A stretch of DNA of 64,000 bases from NCBI GenBank assembly GCA_020809705.1, contig CP085829.1, positions 4,340,001-4,404,000 of the forward strand, given 5' to 3'. The translations under genes were made by a program, and so were the position numbers. The DNA comes from Calonectria ilicicola. Its lineage: Eukaryota > Ascomycota > Sordariomycetes > Hypocreales > Nectriaceae. This document shows, piece by piece, positions 22,233-33,929 of this stretch (within the stretch, counting starts at the first letter, position 1; each line of letters begins with the position of its first letter). A model generated the notes under the pieces. It was not told where the DNA came from. It ran no database searches and saw only the letters and a list, made by a program, of their open reading frames with translations.

Positions 22233-23104
22233 ATGAAGGCCTCTTTCTTCTCCGTTCTCGCTCTGGCCGCTTCGGCCTTTGCTGCTCCTCTCAGCGCCGA
22301 TGTTGGCGCCGGTGTTGACGTTGCTGTCGGCGTCGGTGCCGAGGTTGATGTCAAGCGCCACATTGGCGTCGGTGTTGGTGCCGATGTCGATGTTGCTGCT
22401 GATGTCGAGGTCGCTGTCGGAAAGCGCCTCGTCGATGTTGGCGTTGGTGCTGATGTTGATGTCGACGCTGAGGTCGACGTCAATGTCAAGCGTACCATCA
22501 GCGCCGCTGCTGATGTCGCCGTTGCCCTCAACGTTGCTGTTGAGGCCGTCGCTGACCTGACCGTCTCTATTGGTAAGTTCATCTATTAGAGGAACCATAA
22601 CTTGTGCTTTGGACTAACAGAATTCTAGATGCTGCCGTTGGCAAGATTGGCAAGGGCGAGGGCCAGATCACCGTTGACGCCTGCGTTGACATTGCTCTCC
22701 CTCTCGTCAACAAGCTCGTCACCATCCTTACCGACCTCTCCGCCAAGCTCAAGGTTGCTGCCAACATCGATGTTTCCGTCAAGGCTGATGTCACCCTCGT
22801 CCTCAACCTCGTTATCAAGCTCGTCACTAGCATCGTCATCACTCTCCAGAAGCTTGTCGTCGCTGTCACCCTCCGCGTTGAGCTCAAGGCCGTTCTCAAG
22901 GTCGTCTTCTCTCTGCTTGCCAATGTCCTCAGCCTTGTCTGCGGTCTCATCCCTGCCATCGTCTCTGGTGTCATCAACGCCATCACCCCTCTCGTTGTCA
23001 GCATCAGCGCCGGTGTTCTCGCCCCCGTCCTTGGCACGGCTTTCAGCACCGTTACTGGCCTCCTTGCCTGCCTCAACCTCAACCTTAACCTCAGCATTCT
23101 GTAA
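22233..23104 (+). CDS. Secreted Val/Gly/Ala/Asp-repeat precursor with three Kex2 sites, two exons
   Basis: Exons 22233-22572 and 22629-23104 (GTAAGT...TCTAG) give 271 residues. Residues 1-18 are a clear signal peptide (MKASFFSVLALAASAFAA). Residues 19-87 consist of near-repeats with the core GVGADVDV, divided by Lys-Arg pairs at 41-42, 64-65 and 86-87, spaced 23 and 22 residues. Kex2 would therefore release acidic peptides of about 20-22 residues. These segments alternate Val with small or acidic residues. The rest (about 88-271) is a hydrophobic domain rich in Leu/Val/Ile, Lys and Asp, with only three cysteines and no GPI signal that I can confirm. Codon bias is extreme (GCC, GTC, CTC), suggesting high expression. 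I do not recognise a named family; the layout matches Kex2-processed repeat proteins of fungi in general. Confidence 0.85.
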
Positions 23105-24045
23105 ACGGTTCTATGACCAAGGATTAATGGTGGATTATTAAGAAGCTAATGTTAATACGGATATTCTTTACGGTACATGATTGGGAGACCATGATGATGC
23201 CCTGTTAATACAATCACTGATTTAAAACCAACACCTTGTGCATATGCTTGTGACTTGAATCTTGATGTTTTGTAAATTTACCCTCTTAAGAGCTCCGGTA
23301 TATTGCTCAATCCAGCACAGTGTCTCGCATTTGGAATGTTAAGTAAAAATTGGCGGGACGTTTAGCTTCAAGCTTATTCTTCTCGAATACGCAGCTGCGC
23401 CCCATGCACTTGTTGAAATAAACTAATCACAGCACCTCTCTCCTGGTAGTATCAACTAATTTATAATCTGAAGCGACAGAAATCTTCAAAATGGCGGTGT
23501 AATTCACACTGTTGTTGATAGGGGATCCAAAGTTTCAGCTATATCAATGATCATTGTGAGAAAATGAAGAGTCAAGGACCAATCTAAGCACATCAAAGCG
23601 ATTGGAAATGTTGTGTATTTGTGCTTCATTACTTCAAGACCTTATTTGAGCGGAAGGAAATCAAGTACATCAAGTTTGTGCTGATGGGCATGACATCGAA
23701 TGGTGCAGCAAATAGCCTGCTCTAGTAATAGCCTCCACACAATGAAAGGAGATTTTAAAATAGCTAAAACACAGATAATTGTAAATTTAATCGGTGGCGA
23801 AATTTATGAAGTAGCCCTGGCCTAGTGAAAGAGTGTGGGGGGAGGCAAGGCTTTGTTCATGGTTTTCGCGCTGGATCGTTCATTCTGATCAGACCTGGTG
23901 CAGAACAAAGAACGTGACGAACAGCCATGTTCTATGAAGTGCGAAGAATTTCTTTCATATCGATCCTGGGACGTAATATATATATATGAGGTTCTCGGAA
24001 CGTGTTCGTAGTCTTCAGTGGCTCGAATTTCACACCAGACCCAAA
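23105..24045. other. Intergenic region
   Basis: AT-rich, about 0.9 kb, with no gene seen. It ends with an alternating TA stretch near 23970-23983, just upstream of the next open frame, that could serve as its TATA element. Confidence 0.5.
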
Positions 24046-24771
24046 ATGTCCAGCTTAATGACTCTTGGAAGCCAAAATCACCCCCCATCTGACTTTGCGG
24101 CGGGTGTCCAATTGCTGTGCTTGAATGGTAATCGACAGGTACCGCTTTGTCTAGATCACTTCTTGAAAATTGCAGAGCGATACTATTTCAGCTGCAAGTC
24201 ACATAACGTCGTATTTGAGGCTACTTTCCCAATCCCAAGTGAGATTGAGAAAACAAAAACCAAAAAATTACAAAAGGATCCTGTACAACCCACAAGAGTT
24301 CAACCGCGACGGACGGCAAAAGATAAGTTAGCAGAGTCAAGATCCTCGACACAGGTGACACTGAAGCGAAAACGAGAGACTGAAAAAGATGGCACAAATA
24401 AAGAACATGTTCAAAACTACAGACATTCTTATGAGTCGTGGTCTGATATGCATCTGCAACTGATCAGAGCAATTTTCCAAGAGGCTAAATCGGGCTCGGA
24501 GAGGCGATCCTGTGAGTTTGGAACCGCGCCTTGGACTTGTCAACAATGCACGTCGCAATGCACTGGCAGGAAAATGGAGGATAGACATTGCAAATGGCGC
24601 AAATCTAGGGGAACGGCTCCGATTGCTGATATGCAGCCCTTTGGTGAGCTGCCGGATATTTGTTCATGGAGGTATCAAGAATTGCCGCAGCTGCACAAGT
24701 TTAAGATGGGGGAGCTAGCATTTGTTGTTGATTCTTGCATCAAGCCGATGGTTTTGATTTTGGCCTGCTAG
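24046..24771 (+). CDS. Orphan basic protein, function unknown
   Basis: Open frame of 241 residues from the ATG at 24046 (an in-frame ATG at 23986 adds 20). The N-terminal part looks folded, with CLNGNRQVPLCLDHFLKIAERYYFSCKSH. A Lys/Arg-rich middle with possible nuclear-localisation clusters (LKRKRE, TKKLQK) follows, then a C-terminal region with several Cys and Trp. A possible intron (GTGAGT at ~24511 to GGCAG at ~24571) would change the C-terminus into another open frame. I cannot name the family, and the gene could be a degraded remnant. Confidence 0.35.
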   Translation: MSSLMTLGSQNHPPSDFAAGVQLLCLNGNRQVPLCLDHFLKIAERYYFSCKSHNVVFEATFPIPSEIEKTKTKKLQKDPVQPTRVQPRRTAKDKLAESRSSTQVTLKRKRETEKDGTNKEHVQNYRHSYESWSDMHLQLIRAIFQEAKSGSERRSCEFGTAPWTCQQCTSQCTGRKMEDRHCKWRKSRGTAPIADMQPFGELPDICSWRYQELPQLHKFKMGELAFVVDSCIKPMVLILAC

Positions 24772-25038
24772 ATATATGTGTGTCTTGTTTATTTTTTTTC
24801 TCACAAAAGTAATTAAATTTCCACCATCCAACAGCTAAAAACCCTTATTCGCGACGTTGCAGCGCCAAACCCCAAAATGTTGTGACATTTCTAGGCCGAT
24901 TTGGGAATGTAATGCTTGAAGACAGTTGATTAGGCTGTCAAGATACCAGTGCTTTAGTATCGAGAAATGCAAAACAATATTAGACTTGGTCTCCTCAACA
25001 TGAGGAGGGACAAAGGTTTTTGCGGGAGGTAGCAAACA

Positions 25039-25350
25039 TCAAGCTTTCTTCTGGGCGTTACTTGGATATACAAGTGTGGCGATTCCTAAAGGAATAGAAA
25101 GCGGAAATGGCAAAGGCGTGGCAGGATTGACCATAAGGACCTGGGCGAATGTTTGTTTCATTTGCTGACGGGCGGCTGGGTCCTGAATCTCTGTGGCGTG
25201 TTCGTGGTTGTTGGTCCTTTGATTTCCAGCTAAAGGAGTAGATCTGCGAGCCCCCCTGGTTCCTCTTCGGCGTTGCTGAAATGGCTTGCCATTTTGACTG
25301 GAGGGGGGCCGAGGAGAGGCACCAAAAGATGTGCTCGGTGGCTTGTTCAT
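25039..25350 (-). CDS. Small hypothetical protein, 103 residues
   Basis: Minus-strand frame with an ATG start. It is rich in Pro, Ser, Arg and Gln in the first 55 residues (QQRRRGTRGARRS) and more hydrophobic at the end. It is low complexity with no recognised domain. The neighbours on both sides are also orphans. It is real only if transcript or homologue evidence exists. Confidence 0.25.
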   Translation of the reverse strand: MNKPPSTSFGASPRPPSSQNGKPFQQRRRGTRGARRSTPLAGNQRTNNHEHATEIQDPAARQQMKQTFAQVLMVNPATPLPFPLSIPLGIATLVYPSNAQKKA

Positions 25351-25674
25351 AGTGACAGATAAAGCAAAATTTTGTGGGTTTAGTGGGAAGTTGAGTGCGA
25401 AAAGTGTGAGCTCGAGTTCTTTATTATATGCATACTCAAGATAAACCGTGCTTTTGGATCACGCGTGATGTGTTTCATGAGCGTGCGGCATGCGGCTTCT
25501 GGCCACCAGGCCGAAACAGCAAATGCTGCAGAACGCGCTCATTTTAAGCCGAATCGAATGTTTACAGGGTCTTGGGGACGAAATTTAAAACCTTCCTGAA
25601 TCTATACCGTCGTAAGCATGAAATATGCTTCTACTTGCACACTTCGAAAACGGGTGAAAGGAGATCCCAATGAA

Positions 25675-26595
25675 TTACAACCTTAATGATATAGCATGAC
25701 CAAAAACATCAATTAGCCCACCAAGCCAAAAGATAAGTACTATAATTACATTGATCGCAATTACAGGTGCGGTAACAGCCACCAAGAGACGTACGGTGAA
25801 CCAAGCCGTAACACTCTCCCTTTTCCCTTCTTCACGCTTATTTTTCGTCTTTGCTTCTCCTTCTTCCTCCTTCATTTTCTCCTTCATCTTCCTCTTCTTT
25901 TCTTCAAGCCTCTCTTTATTATCAAAATAGTTATTGAGGGATCTGATGCACTCTACCAAAAAGCGATTGGTTGTTTGTTCGCCTGCAGTAAAGGCGTTCG
26001 GGGGCGGGCCTGGCTGTGGACCTATCGGCGACCTCATCCTTTTTGGCCAATCCAGTTTCAGGCCATATTGACGACAAAAAGGTTGATGAACAGGAAGTAA
26101 ATCTCTTTTCCAACGTTCTAGCATTCCTTTTGGTAGTATATCGCAAAAGAATTCTTCCGCTCCAGTCTGAAGGTGGTTAATTATGTGATAGCGATACCCC
26201 GAACAATTTCTTTTCATCATAATTGGCGATAGTTCGAGGATTGTTACCACACAACAATTCGAATCCAGATGGCTTTCGCAGTAATTGTTATCGTATCGGT
26301 AACAGCAAAATGTATATGGTCGCATATGAGGGCATGATTCCATTAAGTCCGCCACTGTGGACTCGGAAGTATGCCTCACAACGAAGATAATGTCGGTGCT
26401 CACGTCATCAAGCGCTAGGGGGGTGGGTTTACCCCTGAAGGGAATCTCCCGCTGGGATAATCTCAGCTCTTCGAGACTGTGGTACCTTTTAAAACCATCT
26501 TTTCCAAAATACACAGCATTTCCTTGTTTGAGGTCGTCATATAGGCACTCTGGGTGTTTCCATTCATCCACATCATATATACTCTTCGAGTTCAT
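25675..26595 (-). CDS. Orphan protein with C-terminal membrane segments, 306 residues
   Basis: Uninterrupted minus-strand frame. Residues 1-~215 form a cysteine- and tyrosine-containing region with no name I can give (for example PYTFCCYRYDNNYCESHLDSN). Residues ~218-262 are a highly charged Lys/Glu stretch likely to be helical or coiled-coil. The end has one or two hydrophobic segments (LLVAVTAPVIAINVIIVLIFWLGGLIDVFG), consistent with a tail membrane anchor. The gene lies 0.8 kb downstream of the NACHT-ankyrin gene, on the same strand. A functional link is not shown by sequence. Confidence 0.5.
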   Translation of the reverse strand: MNSKSIYDVDEWKHPECLYDDLKQGNAVYFGKDGFKRYHSLEELRLSQREIPFRGKPTPLALDDVSTDIIFVVRHTSESTVADLMESCPHMRPYTFCCYRYDNNYCESHLDSNCCVVTILELSPIMMKRNCSGYRYHIINHLQTGAEEFFCDILPKGMLERWKRDLLPVHQPFCRQYGLKLDWPKRMRSPIGPQPGPPPNAFTAGEQTTNRFLVECIRSLNNYFDNKERLEEKKRKMKEKMKEEEGEAKTKNKREEGKRESVTAWFTVRLLVAVTAPVIAINVIIVLIFWLGGLIDVFGHAISLRL

Positions 26596-27430
26596 GATAT
26601 CCAGAGATATATTCCGCTGTTAATATTGAATGGGCTGTCAAGTATGAAGAGGTGATTGTTGCACTGTGAGTATGAAATAGCAGATCGTCTTAGGAAATTA
26701 TCGATTCTATTTATACTAGTGTCACTACGCAAGTAGGTGTATTGAATAACACCCCATTATTTGTATCCGAACAGCGGGTGGAGGCTGTGTTCTTTGTTTG
26801 ACCTTTTGTTCTGCGCGACTTTGAAGGTGCCTTCGTTACTATTAATAAATCCGCACGTTTGAATGAACTATGAAATGATGGTTTTGGTAAGTAGCATCTT
26901 TCTTTAGAACTAAGCGCAAAACTCCAAGACTTTTTAGATCTATTCCTTTCACTAAAATTAGCGGCCAATCGCCATTGACCCCGTTTTGTTACAGAAAATG
27001 CAGCTTTCAATCCAAGTTCTTGCCATATGAATGATCAAAGAAAAGGGATCATTGTTCTAATAATTTTACCTTAATTTATGTGGAAAGCTGCTTTGTGATG
27101 AAAAGAAAGAAAATAAAGTATAGCGAATAAAGGCGAAGCATGAATTTATGGCATGTAGTAGCTGGCTCGAAACCCGTAAGATCTTGAATTTATTCTGCCG
27201 TACTGATACGAGGCTCAAGGCGATAGAGGTCTTGGAATGTATGAAGGGCTAGAAAGCTGATGTACCGTGAAACAGATTGTATTGATGTGTGTGATGAAGG
27301 ATGTAGAAGCCAGCCTATAGTCCTGATTATCCCAATATCATCTCCAACTCCAATAATTTTAGATAATAAACCTTGAAATCAGAAGAAATGTAGTCAAAGA
27401 AAGGAATTAACGATAAAAATCCATAGGTGA
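26596..27430. other. Intergenic region downstream of the NLR-like gene
   Basis: AT-rich. A 99-codon frame at 26711-27010 (-) is Ser/Lys-rich, has no motif and is probably chance. Nothing else is recognised. Confidence 0.45.
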
Positions 27431-30400
27431 TCAACACTCAGACTTGATTTTCGCTTTGTGTTCCATCTCCTCAATTAATGCTATAAGATCCGCTGCTTCA
27501 TCACTGTGGATCCCTGAAAGAGGCTCAATCCTCGCGGGAGGCTGCCCAGAAGGGATAACATTGAATCCATCTAGAACGCACTTAGAAGATTCAATGCTCC
27601 TTACATTAGTAATACTCAAATTTATTGGAGGTACAGGGAAGTCTGTAAGTAGGGCCTGGTAATCGTGTGAGTCGAGGCCCTGAGATGTGTCAATGCTGAC
27701 CCAACCCCGATTGGAACTCTCTTCCCCTCTTAGTAGTCTTTTCAAATGCTTTATTTGACTTTCATCAATTTTTGAAATATCGGCATGGTTTTGAAGGAGT
27801 TCTCTAACAAGAGTCAAATACTCGTTCTCCACTGCGGCAGAAAGAGCCGATGATGATGTTTTGCATGTGTGATATGAAATCTGGGTCGGGTCTTTGGAAT
27901 ATTCGCCAACACTCTCGTAGGTTTCGTGAATCTCAGACTTTAGAAAGCTATCATTCACTCTAGCTCCGTTTCTTATTAGAAATTTGACGATCCAATCAAA
28001 ATTTGGTAGGGGAAGCGATAAATGTTCAAAACTTTCGGGTAAAATTCTCTCAGGAATGCTCTTTCTGATGCCAAGGAAATTGCCCACGTGTAGGATGCTA
28101 GATCCCGAGCAAGAAAAGGACTCCAGCCGAATATTGTGAATGACCGGAGGCGAGCAGGCCAATTGAAGGGGGGTCATCCTATTTCTGTTGCGTGCGTTTA
28201 CATCGGCCCCTCTCTCGAAAAGTCTTTCGACAACGAGGTTATACCTGTTTGATATTGCGATCGCAAATGCCCCGGCTCCTTCTGAAGTGTTGGCATCAAA
28301 GTCATCAGGTATAAGATTCACTATGAGTCTTTCCGCTGATTCTTGGCGAATTGTAAAGGTCGAGGAGTATGTGGTGATCGTGCCTGGATACGAATAATTA
28401 TTGCCAATCAGTATCCGAGCGTCACCGCCTATCTCAAAATCGCGATACAAAGAAAACGTGTCTTGGGATTTTAGCATTTGATTAAATGCTAACTCTCCAG
28501 CGGTATTTCGGAGAGAGTTGTTAGCGCCTCGCTGGAGAAGGTCCCTAACAACTTGGAGTTGCCAATTCGCCGCTGCGGTCATTAAAAGCGTATTGCGGTT
28601 GCCATCAAAAGCGTTCAATTCATCCTGTTTCAACCTTTGGATGATCTGAAGAATAAGACTCTGTGGTAACCTTGAAAAGAAGCCGTGGCACATCATTTCA
28701 AGATAACACAAACATGGGAGGATATAGTCAGAGTAGTGAGCGTCCAAAAGGTCAATACCCTTGCTGGCCCTAATCACCTGAGCTTGACCATGCTTGCATA
28801 GATACTGCTTTTTGCTTTGCATAATCCACAAAGCAAACTGAGTTGGTCGGTTGCTTTCAACATTAACTTTTGCTTCCATTCTAAGAAGCTTCGGAACAGT
28901 TTGACATGGCGCAACACCCACAACTGCCCACCATAGCGGTGTCCAGCCATTACTATCTTTTTGTTCAAGTGCAGCCTTCCCGTAGTGCAAAATATAAGCT
29001 TCGAGTCCGAAGAAGGCAACAGCATGGATCCCCTCGCATTTTGAAGGGATTGGGTGGCCGGTGTCGACCTCAAAAGAAGTGGAAGGCCCAATGTTATTTG
29101 GACAGTTATAGATACATGGGATGGAATTATCACACCATTGTGTCTTCCACTGCGGATTTTGGGCTATTCGGTTCATCGAAATTGAAACGAGCTCACTACT
29201 TGACAAGAACCGCAAGGCGAGCGAATCGGTGGTCGAACTGGATATGTGATAACCCCAATGCACGGTAGCGTAGTGCCACAGATGGGACCCTTCTTGAAGC
29301 CGGCTATCGCCTGAGAGCATGCATTTAAAACAAGCTTCTGCGAGAAGTGCTTCGCCGTTGGGGATCCACTGGTCAAGCTGAGCTGACGTCTCGACATGGG
29401 AAAAAAATGATCTGGCATCGAGGTGCACAAATGACAACTGCTTCGAGTCGTCCGTTTTCACGACCAGCCCCAGGCAAGAATCGAGCAAACGGTCATCGTC
29501 AACATAGTCATGGATATGACCGCTCAGCAAAATAGAAATGGCTTCTTGAACCAACAGCAGGGAAACGGGCTGTCTTGCATAAAGTACCCATGCAAGTAAA
29601 TTCTGAGCAATTTTTGGATCATCGGACTTCATGATTCGGTTCATGTACTCGCCATGTACCTTTTTGAGCGACAGAGGTGTGTTCTCGAGAGCCTCGATGA
29701 CCCTGTCGTGGGATGAACAAGGTCCAATACTCTTCAAAAAGAAGTCCATATTCAACTGTGCCAGTAAAAAACTTTAATTTGTCAATAAATAAATGAGTTT
29801 GCAATAAGAGAACATAGAACTACTTACTGCTTATTAGCTCTCATAGTTAAGGTCTCCAATATAAAGGGCCTCAAGTGATCATGAAGTTTCATCACATCAC
29901 GAAGCGGCCTTGCCTCTGCTTTCCTTAACCGGCTTCGGATGTAGGCTGCTATATCCCGAGGCGACGCTTCGACCGGAATCGATTTGACCCTTGAGAGTAG
30001 CGAAGAAATCATTTTAGTGCGTTGCGACATTATAAGCACGTTAGCTGTGGAATTTAAGAGGATCCCAAGGAATCGTTCTGCCTCAGGTTCTTCAGAAACT
30101 TCATCTAATCCGTCAACAACAAGAAAGACCTTGTGAAACTGACTGATAACCGCGTCTATGATCTCTTTACAGTCAGGGGTGTCGGGAGAAATTGAGGCTG
30201 CTTCGTGTCGATGCTCAGCTGCGACTCTGACAAGAGATGCCGGTATCTTCGTGTGTTGAGTTAAAAGTTGGGCAATCAAACTAAGCGTCAAGCTTGGGGC
30301 ATCCTGTTGTTTTCCGAAACGACAAAATTCGTACGCAACGCCAATGGACGAGTCTAGCTGACTTCGTGAGAGGTCGTCAATAATAATAGAACTATCCAAC

Positions 30401-31793
30401 GTTCACATTAGTAATCATGTTCGATTCAAAACGAAGGTCTTCTTACGACAAGATCGTTTTCCCGACTCCACCTATGATTGTATTGTCAGCTTAAGAAAAT
30501 GGCCTTCGTACATTGATAGACATACGCGCGCCGTGAAGCCACAAGGTGCGAGCCTTAGGCCTATCACTCATCTTAGAAGAACAGCCCAACGCTGCAGCTT
30601 TCCACGCCACGTAATCCTGATGCTTAAGAATCCATTCGCCTGTTTGGCCCTGGCGCGTGCGAAGGTTTTTCTTTTGGGTACTTTCAACGTGATCAATGCT
30701 GGGGAGTCGAGCAAGGATTTTCTGATGGTGGGGGGAACCTGGTATCAAGTTAGTAAATGTGGGATTCTTGGGTGGGAGCAATTAAAACTTTCCTTCCGGT
30801 CGATCCAGTTCCCGTACCCACTCCTTCTGCCAAAGATCGCGTGTACCATTGTATGCCTCTTCAAGATGTTTTCCTGCAATTATACCTGGTGATTTCTCTG
30901 AACCAATGGCAAGTGCCTCGAATTTCTTAACAGCTTTGGTAAATTCATCCCTGAAAATGGTGATGGGATCAAGTTTGTGTGGGAACAATTGTCCCAGAAG
31001 CTTGAAGAAATTCTGGTAAGGTGGAAAAGGTTCGGGCGATAATTTCAGAGTGAGTTCGTCGGGGATACAGGATAAATCACCCATATCCCCAGGTTCAAGT
31101 AGAACCGGGATAATGCCTGGGCCGCCTTTCAGAGGGCGTTGGCATCTCAACTGGAGGAAAGCGATTTCAGTCAGAACGTGATGAAACCCTTCATCTTGGC
31201 AGTGACGGTTGACAATAGTCCAAAGGCGATCTATTATCTCATCCTTCGATGCAAACTGGTCGCATGAGGCGTTGAATGATTTAATTAGGGATTGGATGTA
31301 TCCATTAGCGAATGGGTGGGAAAAGTATTTTTTCATCACCTTGGATATGCAGAAGACTACCTTGTCGACGCTCCCGACTATGCTTTTATCCACATTAGGT
31401 GACCGCATCAACAGGAGGAGGCAAATCTGATTGTCAAAAATATTTGAGGCGACAGCAGTACCGCCTTCTCTGGGCACAAGCATGGATGATTTATCGGAAA
31501 CCGCGTCTGCCCATACCTCTTTAGACCAGCTGATCAGACGGTGTACCACCTCCTCCTTCGCAGGTCCTGCTTCTTCATTGTCGTGCGCATATACAAAGAA
31601 GAAGCTGGTTCGGTCGTTGACGCGGTGGCCGGGTACAAACCGAAGGCCCCGTAAAAAATTCTCAAAAATGATTCGAATGCCTATTTACCATACTCAGCAA
31701 TAAACAAAACACACCGTGTTAAAGACCCTTACCATCATCCTTCTCCGACTGAGTTCTGTGTTGGTTCCGAGGGTTGAGCTGGCTAGATTCCAT
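27431..31793 (-). CDS. NACHT-ankyrin NLR-like protein (STAND NTPase), six exons
   Basis: Exons on the minus strand: 31793-31733; 31680 to about 30830; about 30770-30526 (this join is not settled); 30471-30447; 30391-29828; 29771-27431. The N-terminal domain (starting TSFFFVYAHDNEEAG, later GFHHVLTEIAFLQLRC) is of a kind seen before NACHT in fungal NLRs and looks somewhat TIR-like, but I cannot assign it. A linker with TGEWILKHQDYVAWK precedes the NTPase. Walker A is GARGGVGKT, split over exons 3 and 4; Walker B is FLVVDGLDEVS. The winged-helix part begins FLLAQLNMDFFLKS. The C-terminal ~500 residues carry degenerate ankyrin repeats (for example TPLQLACS, VVRDLLQRGANNSLRN, LVRELLQNHADISKID). 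Such proteins are presumed non-self or stress sensors acting in the cytoplasm. Length is about 1300 residues. Confidence 0.85.
30447..30471 (-). other. 25-nt micro-exon carrying the Walker A lysine of the NLR-like gene
   Basis: The introns on both sides have standard borders (GTATGT...ATAG upstream, GTAAGA...GATAG downstream). This exon encodes only G-V-G-K-T-I-L plus split codons, that is, the P-loop core. The reading frame from LWLHGA to SSIIIDDLS is restored only if it is included. Confidence 0.8.
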
Positions 31794-33929
31794 TTTGTTG
31801 GAAAATGCGGTCGGTTTTGTAGTGATTCGGTTAGGAGAGGAGGGAGGGAAAACAGGGCGAAATGCAGAACACCGAAGTAGTATCAAGCTTGAATACGGGC
31901 TCAGAAATGCAACTCTGGGTCGGAACAGATTGAACGCGTACACTTTGTGCAAGAAGTCTAGAGCAGAAAATCTGGGTAAAGAATTTTGCTGGGGCTGGGT
32001 TGGCCTTGAGTACCTGCAACACCGGAGTCCCGTCCAAGGTCAACAGGACCGCCACGAATGCCAGATCGTTTCGTAATATCCATTGGCTAAAAATAACGTG
32101 GACCCAACCTCTAGCGGGCTCAATGACGGCTGTCTGGACACACTAGATCCCGCCACATCATTTCGGCTGCTTGCAAGCCAGGCACAATTTTCAGCGGCTG
32201 TGGTCAGATGGATGTGAATTCAGCTTGGCGGAAGGGTGCATCACACCACTTGGCACTTTTTGCAAGTACATGTTTCCTGGCACCTAGAATGGCGGGCTCT
32301 ACGGGATGAAAACAGAGATGTTACACCAAGTTACAGGGGGAGTGGCACCAGTAGAGCGCCGTGGTAAGATGCAGTGCAGCACGAATGCTTTCATATCGCC
32401 TCTATGTTGGAGATCAAAAAGCCAGAGCTCTCTATATGACCCAAATAATAACAAACGAAGCACGAATGGCCAGTCGCTTGGGTTAGGCCATGGTCGGGGA
32501 GACGAAGTAGTCCCAAGGCAGCCCAATCCCAGGAAGTGGCATTCCGCTACGAAGCTCAGCCCACCCAGGACAGTTCAAATGCGGACCAGGGCCTAGCAGA
32601 ATCCAATGCTAAACTCATAAAAGTGACAACGTAGACAATTTCATGATGTACGTGGGAGACATGCAGACTCGTCTAGTTTTCTGGTAGTTGCTTGCATCGT
32701 CGCAGCTCCGCCAGTAGGAGCATCGCTCGCCATAGACAAAATTCCACCATTGCACCGCAGTGGCTTTCTGGCGGTGAAGCTCCAATACAGCCATAGACCG
32801 TGATTGTTCGTGTACCTTCTTCGATCCGAGAAAATTTGTGGCAAGTCTTGAAATCGCCATACATGATGGTCTCAGAGTCCAGGACTACTGCCGGTGTGAT
32901 ATTGATCCCAATTGGCCCATTGGCGTCTAGCTGGCGTGATATGCTAGCCCAAACGTGGTCAAGGCATCAAGTTTATTGGGAGGGGCCTGCCGATCAACAA
33001 CACGAAAAAAAATGCGGCGTGTTTGTTGAATAATCCAGGAATACATATGCACATCCCTGAAACACGCCGCTCATTGAGATTAGTTTTCTAGCGGGCTTTA
33101 TCTTCTACTTATCTCAGCTTAAACAGGAAATCATGAAAAAAGTTACTCGTTAAATCTGTCGGGGACCGTTTTCTACTTCGAGCGTTCCGGACTCTTGGGA
33201 AAGGGTCCAGATTCCACCCCTTGCGATATGTCTCACTTAGAGCTCTGATTCTACAACACCTGTCGCCTGCTTCACTAGCGCTTACGTCTCTGTTTGCTAT
33301 GCCGCATCCGGTCACTCTTAACTCCGGTCTGCAGCTGGGTGATTAGCAGGGGTACACATATCCTTGCCGTGCGGCTCCATGGCTTTGCCGCAGCGCAGCA
33401 GGTTTTCGCTCATGACATTGTACCAGCAGTGTTTTGCTTCTCCATATGCCAGGCCAAACGGAGGTCGCTGGATCGTATGTATTAATATTCAGTAATCCGA
33501 TACTCTTGAGGCATGGACATCAACTCGTATGCAGTATCCCCAAGGCAGGCAGACTCCAGCCAAAACAAAATTCGACAAGAAATGATCCATGGGACCAACG
33601 GGCCATGGCTGCCATACTCTCACACTATTGTTGTGGCTGAAATAGCCCAGGTTACTAGCCCGTCCCAGCTGTGCTTGAATAGAATTTTAGCTCCTTCGCT
33701 TTGCTTTTGGTCTGGGGGAGCTGTAGATTTACAGCCTCTCATTTGGTGCCGGTGATGGATGAGAGCAGGAGGGTGGGGCCGGGGATGGCCAACACATCCG
33801 CCATGTCCTATTCAGCAGTCGGAATTCCCTTGTCCTGAGAAATATGAAGTGGATGTATAAATATAGACCAGTGGTGTTTCTCAGCTCGGCAAAGGAGGCC
33901 AAAGTTCAGATCCCCGAATCACACCAACG
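31794..33929. other. Intergenic region between the NLR-like gene and a frameshifted membrane-protein gene
   Basis: About 2.1 kb with divergent promoters at its two ends and no gene recognised. The short frames on both strands (60-100 codons) have no motif. A TATA-like TATAAATATA is present at about 33856, some 70 bp upstream of the next start codon. Confidence 0.5.
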
